Source: an uncultured SAR86 cluster bacterium (GTDB lineage: Bacteria > Pseudomonadota > Gammaproteobacteria > Magnimaribacterales > Magnimaribacteraceae). Taken from it: 35,044 nt of DNA. Below the pieces are notes generated by a model. That model was not told the DNA's origin. It did no database searches and saw only the letters and a program-made list of their open reading frames with translations. Below, in pieces: positions 33,827 to 35,044 of this stretch. Location: the NCBI GenBank assembly GCA_902604855.1, contig CACLAF010000012.1, positions 1 to 35,044 on the forward strand, in the 5' to 3' direction. The stretch's first letter is position 1. Each line of letters opens with the position of its first letter. The position numbers and the translations under genes are program-made.

Positions 33827-34291
33827 TTAGTTTTTTAGCTTTCTCCAATTCCAAGGTTCTAATGGGTTTTGATCTTTCCATAAGCCTTTTTTTAAATTCC
33901 TTGCTTTTGATTGGTTTTCATAAAATGAATTATCTGTAACATATTGATCATATGCCCAAGCATAACCAGCTGATACAAGCTCACGATTAATATCTATCCC
34001 TTGCCAATACAATCTTCCTAGTTTTCTTCCGTATCTATCTGTCCCAGAGATATCAACATCAACCCTTCCCTCTTTCAAAAGATCTTTTAAATATTCAGTA
34101 GAATCGCTCCCATAAGGTTGATCTCTTTCAGGCGCATCGATCTCTGTGAGTCGGATCTTATAAACTTCATCATTATAAAAGACATGCACAGTATCTCCAT
34201 CGACTACTCTTTTTATTTTAAGACTCTCTAAGTATTCAGCATTGGAAACTTGAGAAACTAAAAGCGCACCAATAAGAAATAAGATTTTCAT
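33827..34291 (-). CDS. Secreted thermonuclease-family (SNase-like) protein
   Basis: A 154-residue protein with an N-terminal signal peptide ending near SNA (residue 18), so it is periplasmic or secreted. The SNase fold is marked by VVDGDTV at 29-35, IRLTEIDAPE at 46-55 and DRYGRKLG at 85-92, which supply the Asp, two Arg and Glu equivalent to the staphylococcal nuclease active site. It probably degrades DNA or RNA with calcium, for nutrient scavenging. It begins 49 nt after tRNA-Asp on the same strand, so it might be read through from the tRNA promoter. No clear Shine-Dalgarno site. Confidence 0.9.
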   Translation of the reverse strand: MKILFLIGALLVSQVSNAEYLESLKIKRVVDGDTVHVFYNDEVYKIRLTEIDAPERDQPYGSDSTEYLKDLLKEGRVDVDISGTDRYGRKLGRLYWQGIDINRELVSAGYAWAYDQYVTDNSFYENQSKARNLKKGLWKDQNPLEPWNWRKLKN

Positions 34292-34340
34292 ATCTTCATT
34301 CTATTGATAATTTATTTATGTGTTAACCCTGAATGAAAAA

Positions 34341-34418
34341 TGGCGGACCGGACGAGACTCGAACTCGCGACCTCCGCCGTGACAGGGCGGCGTTCTAACC
34401 AAACTGAACTACCGGTCC
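34341..34418 (-). tRNA. tRNA-Asp (anticodon GUC)
   Basis: A 78-nt cloverleaf on the minus strand. The acceptor stem GGACCGG pairs with CCGGTCC, G is the discriminator base, and CCA is encoded at 34343-34341. The anticodon arm CCGCC-CTGTCAC-GGCGG gives GUC. The T arm contains GAGTTCGAGTCTC. This is a standard bacterial tRNA-Asp. Confidence 0.97.
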
Positions 34419-34431
34419 ATTGAACTCAGGC

Positions 34432-34440
34432 ATTCTAACA
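34432..34440 (-). promoter_or_regulatory. Candidate extended -10 promoter of tRNA-Asp
   Basis: On the minus strand TGTTAGAAT forms an extended -10 (TGnTAGAAT, five of six in the hexamer). Its end lies 14 nt before the mature tRNA 5' end, so transcription would start about 7 nt upstream of the tRNA. No convincing -35 is present, which an extended -10 can tolerate. Confidence 0.45.
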
Positions 34441-34478
34441 GGAGTTATATATTTTTGAGAGATTACTTTTTAGTTTTT

Positions 34479-35044
34479 TTAGGCCTTTAAGGATAGAGAT
34501 TCAAAAGCAACTTCTGATACTTTCCCTTGGGCGAGTGAAACTTGATAAGACTGTTTTTGTTTGCCGAAATCAACTGATAAATAATCATTATCTTCCTTGA
34601 TATGCAGGGCAGCATTACCTTCGGAGGCATAACACGCATTTATAATTCCTTCTTCAAGAAAAGATTTAACTGAAGGCCTTCTCTGAGGCTCTTCATCATA
34701 ATGTGGACAAAAATTTCCTTTAACAAAACCCATACAATCGATAACTTTAAGTTCATCTTCCCATGAATCCACGACGGCTCTTTCAAACCAACAGTTAGCA
34801 CCAGCACTCACTCCGCTCATGACAACACCAGCTTCATAAGCTATTCGAAGCAAGTTATCCAATCCCCAATCTTTCCAGACAGCCAACATACTCTTAGTAT
34901 TGCCACCCCCAACAAAGATAGCATCTTGCTCACCTATTAACTTTTCAAGATCTGGAGTTCTTTTAAAAAAATCTAAATGAACTGGGTTACAGTGTAACTT
35001 TGAGAAAGTACTGTAATAATTAACCTTGTAAGCTTCATTATCTC
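34479..35044 (-). CDS. Peptidase S51 (PepE-like), N-terminus cut by window edge
   Basis: The C-terminal 187 residues of a serine peptidase of the S51 family (dipeptidase E and cyanophycinase relatives). The frame stays open from the stop at 34479 to the window edge; an internal ATG at 34889 is not the start. Visible family marks are FVGGGNTKSMLAVWKDWGLD before that Met, the nucleophile elbow SGVSAGANCWF, and CPHYDEE with a conserved His. PepE-type enzymes cleave after Asp; other members differ, so specificity is open. No terminator is clear in the 60 bp before the tRNA-Asp gene on the same strand. Confidence 0.88.
   Translation of the reverse strand, partial: DNEAYKVNYYSTFSKLHCNPVHLDFFKRTPDLEKLIGEQDAIFVGGGNTKSMLAVWKDWGLDNLLRIAYEAGVVMSGVSAGANCWFERAVVDSWEDELKVIDCMGFVKGNFCPHYDEEPQRRPSVKSFLEEGIINACYASEGNAALHIKEDNDYLSVDFGKQKQSYQVSLAQGKVSEVAFESLSLKA

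Noticed and set aside
34479-34889. Short complete gene starting at ATG 34889
   Set aside because: The frame continues upstream to the window edge with the conserved S51 block GGGNT, so this Met is internal.
1-35044. Mobile elements, prophage, CRISPR arrays, defence systems or riboswitches
   Set aside because: No transposase, integrase, repeat-spacer pattern or recognisable defence gene was found; all intergenic gaps are under about 200 bp and no known riboswitch pattern was recognised.

Overview
The window is an AT-rich, very tightly packed bacterial segment. It carries two TonB-dependent outer-membrane receptors, lipoprotein and Sec signal peptides, CCA-encoding tRNA genes and a FabY-type ketosynthase. 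Gene overlaps are common and several tail-to-tail pairs lack any spacer. This fits a Gram-negative, streamlined marine gammaproteobacterium; SAR86-like is my best inference from the gene mix, not something proven here. I see no insertion sequence, phage gene, CRISPR array, rRNA gene or origin.

Layout, left to right. 1-3467 (minus strand): TonB receptor 1, its terminator, tRNA-Pro(UGG), and a DadA-type D-amino-acid dehydrogenase cut by the window edge. 3657-7572 (plus): folD followed by two Baeyer-Villiger-type flavin monooxygenases. 7569-9775 (minus): an acyl-CoA synthetase and a TIP30/HTATIP2-like NAD(P)-binding protein. 9862-14160 (plus): a FabY-like ketosynthase, an acyl-CoA dehydrogenase, an APH-fold kinase and a 120-residue DUF6285-like protein. 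14149-17372 (minus): gpsA, a DUF4389 membrane protein and two tandem SDRs. 17464-20725 (plus): a glutamine-synthetase-family ligase, a class II HDAC-like amidohydrolase and an SDR. 20727-23047 (minus): a patatin phospholipase and an M48 metalloprotease lipoprotein with a LysM tail. 23140-27689 (plus): TonB receptor 2, a strong terminator and an SLC13/DASS transporter. 27686-32550 (minus): a beta-lactamase-fold hydrolase and two gamma-glutamyltransferases. 32629-33426 (plus): an SDR with a non-canonical active site. 33423-35044 (minus): a truncated S51 peptidase, tRNA-Asp(GUC), a secreted thermonuclease-family protein and a small membrane protein.

The most interesting block is 11615-14160. Acyl-CoA dehydrogenase, APH-fold kinase and DUF6285-like protein are joined with no spacing (TAAATG, then TAATG) and correspond to LvaC, LvaA and LvaB of the Pseudomonas putida levulinate operon. 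The same kinase and dehydrogenase parts are fused in eukaryotic ACAD10/ACAD11. In those systems 4-hydroxyacyl-CoAs are phosphorylated and the phosphate is then eliminated, so the acyl chain can enter beta-oxidation. An acyl-CoA ligase, two BVMO-type enzymes and several SDRs lie close by. Together they could form a route from ketones or alcohols through esters or lactones to hydroxy acids and hydroxyacyl-CoA. The individual families are visible in the sequence; the assembled pathway is inference.

A second theme is nitrogen scavenging: a DadA-like dehydrogenase, a GS-like ligase beside an HDAC-like deacylase, two exported gamma-glutamyltransferases and an S51 peptidase. One of the transferases has lost much of the canonical glutamate-binding pocket.
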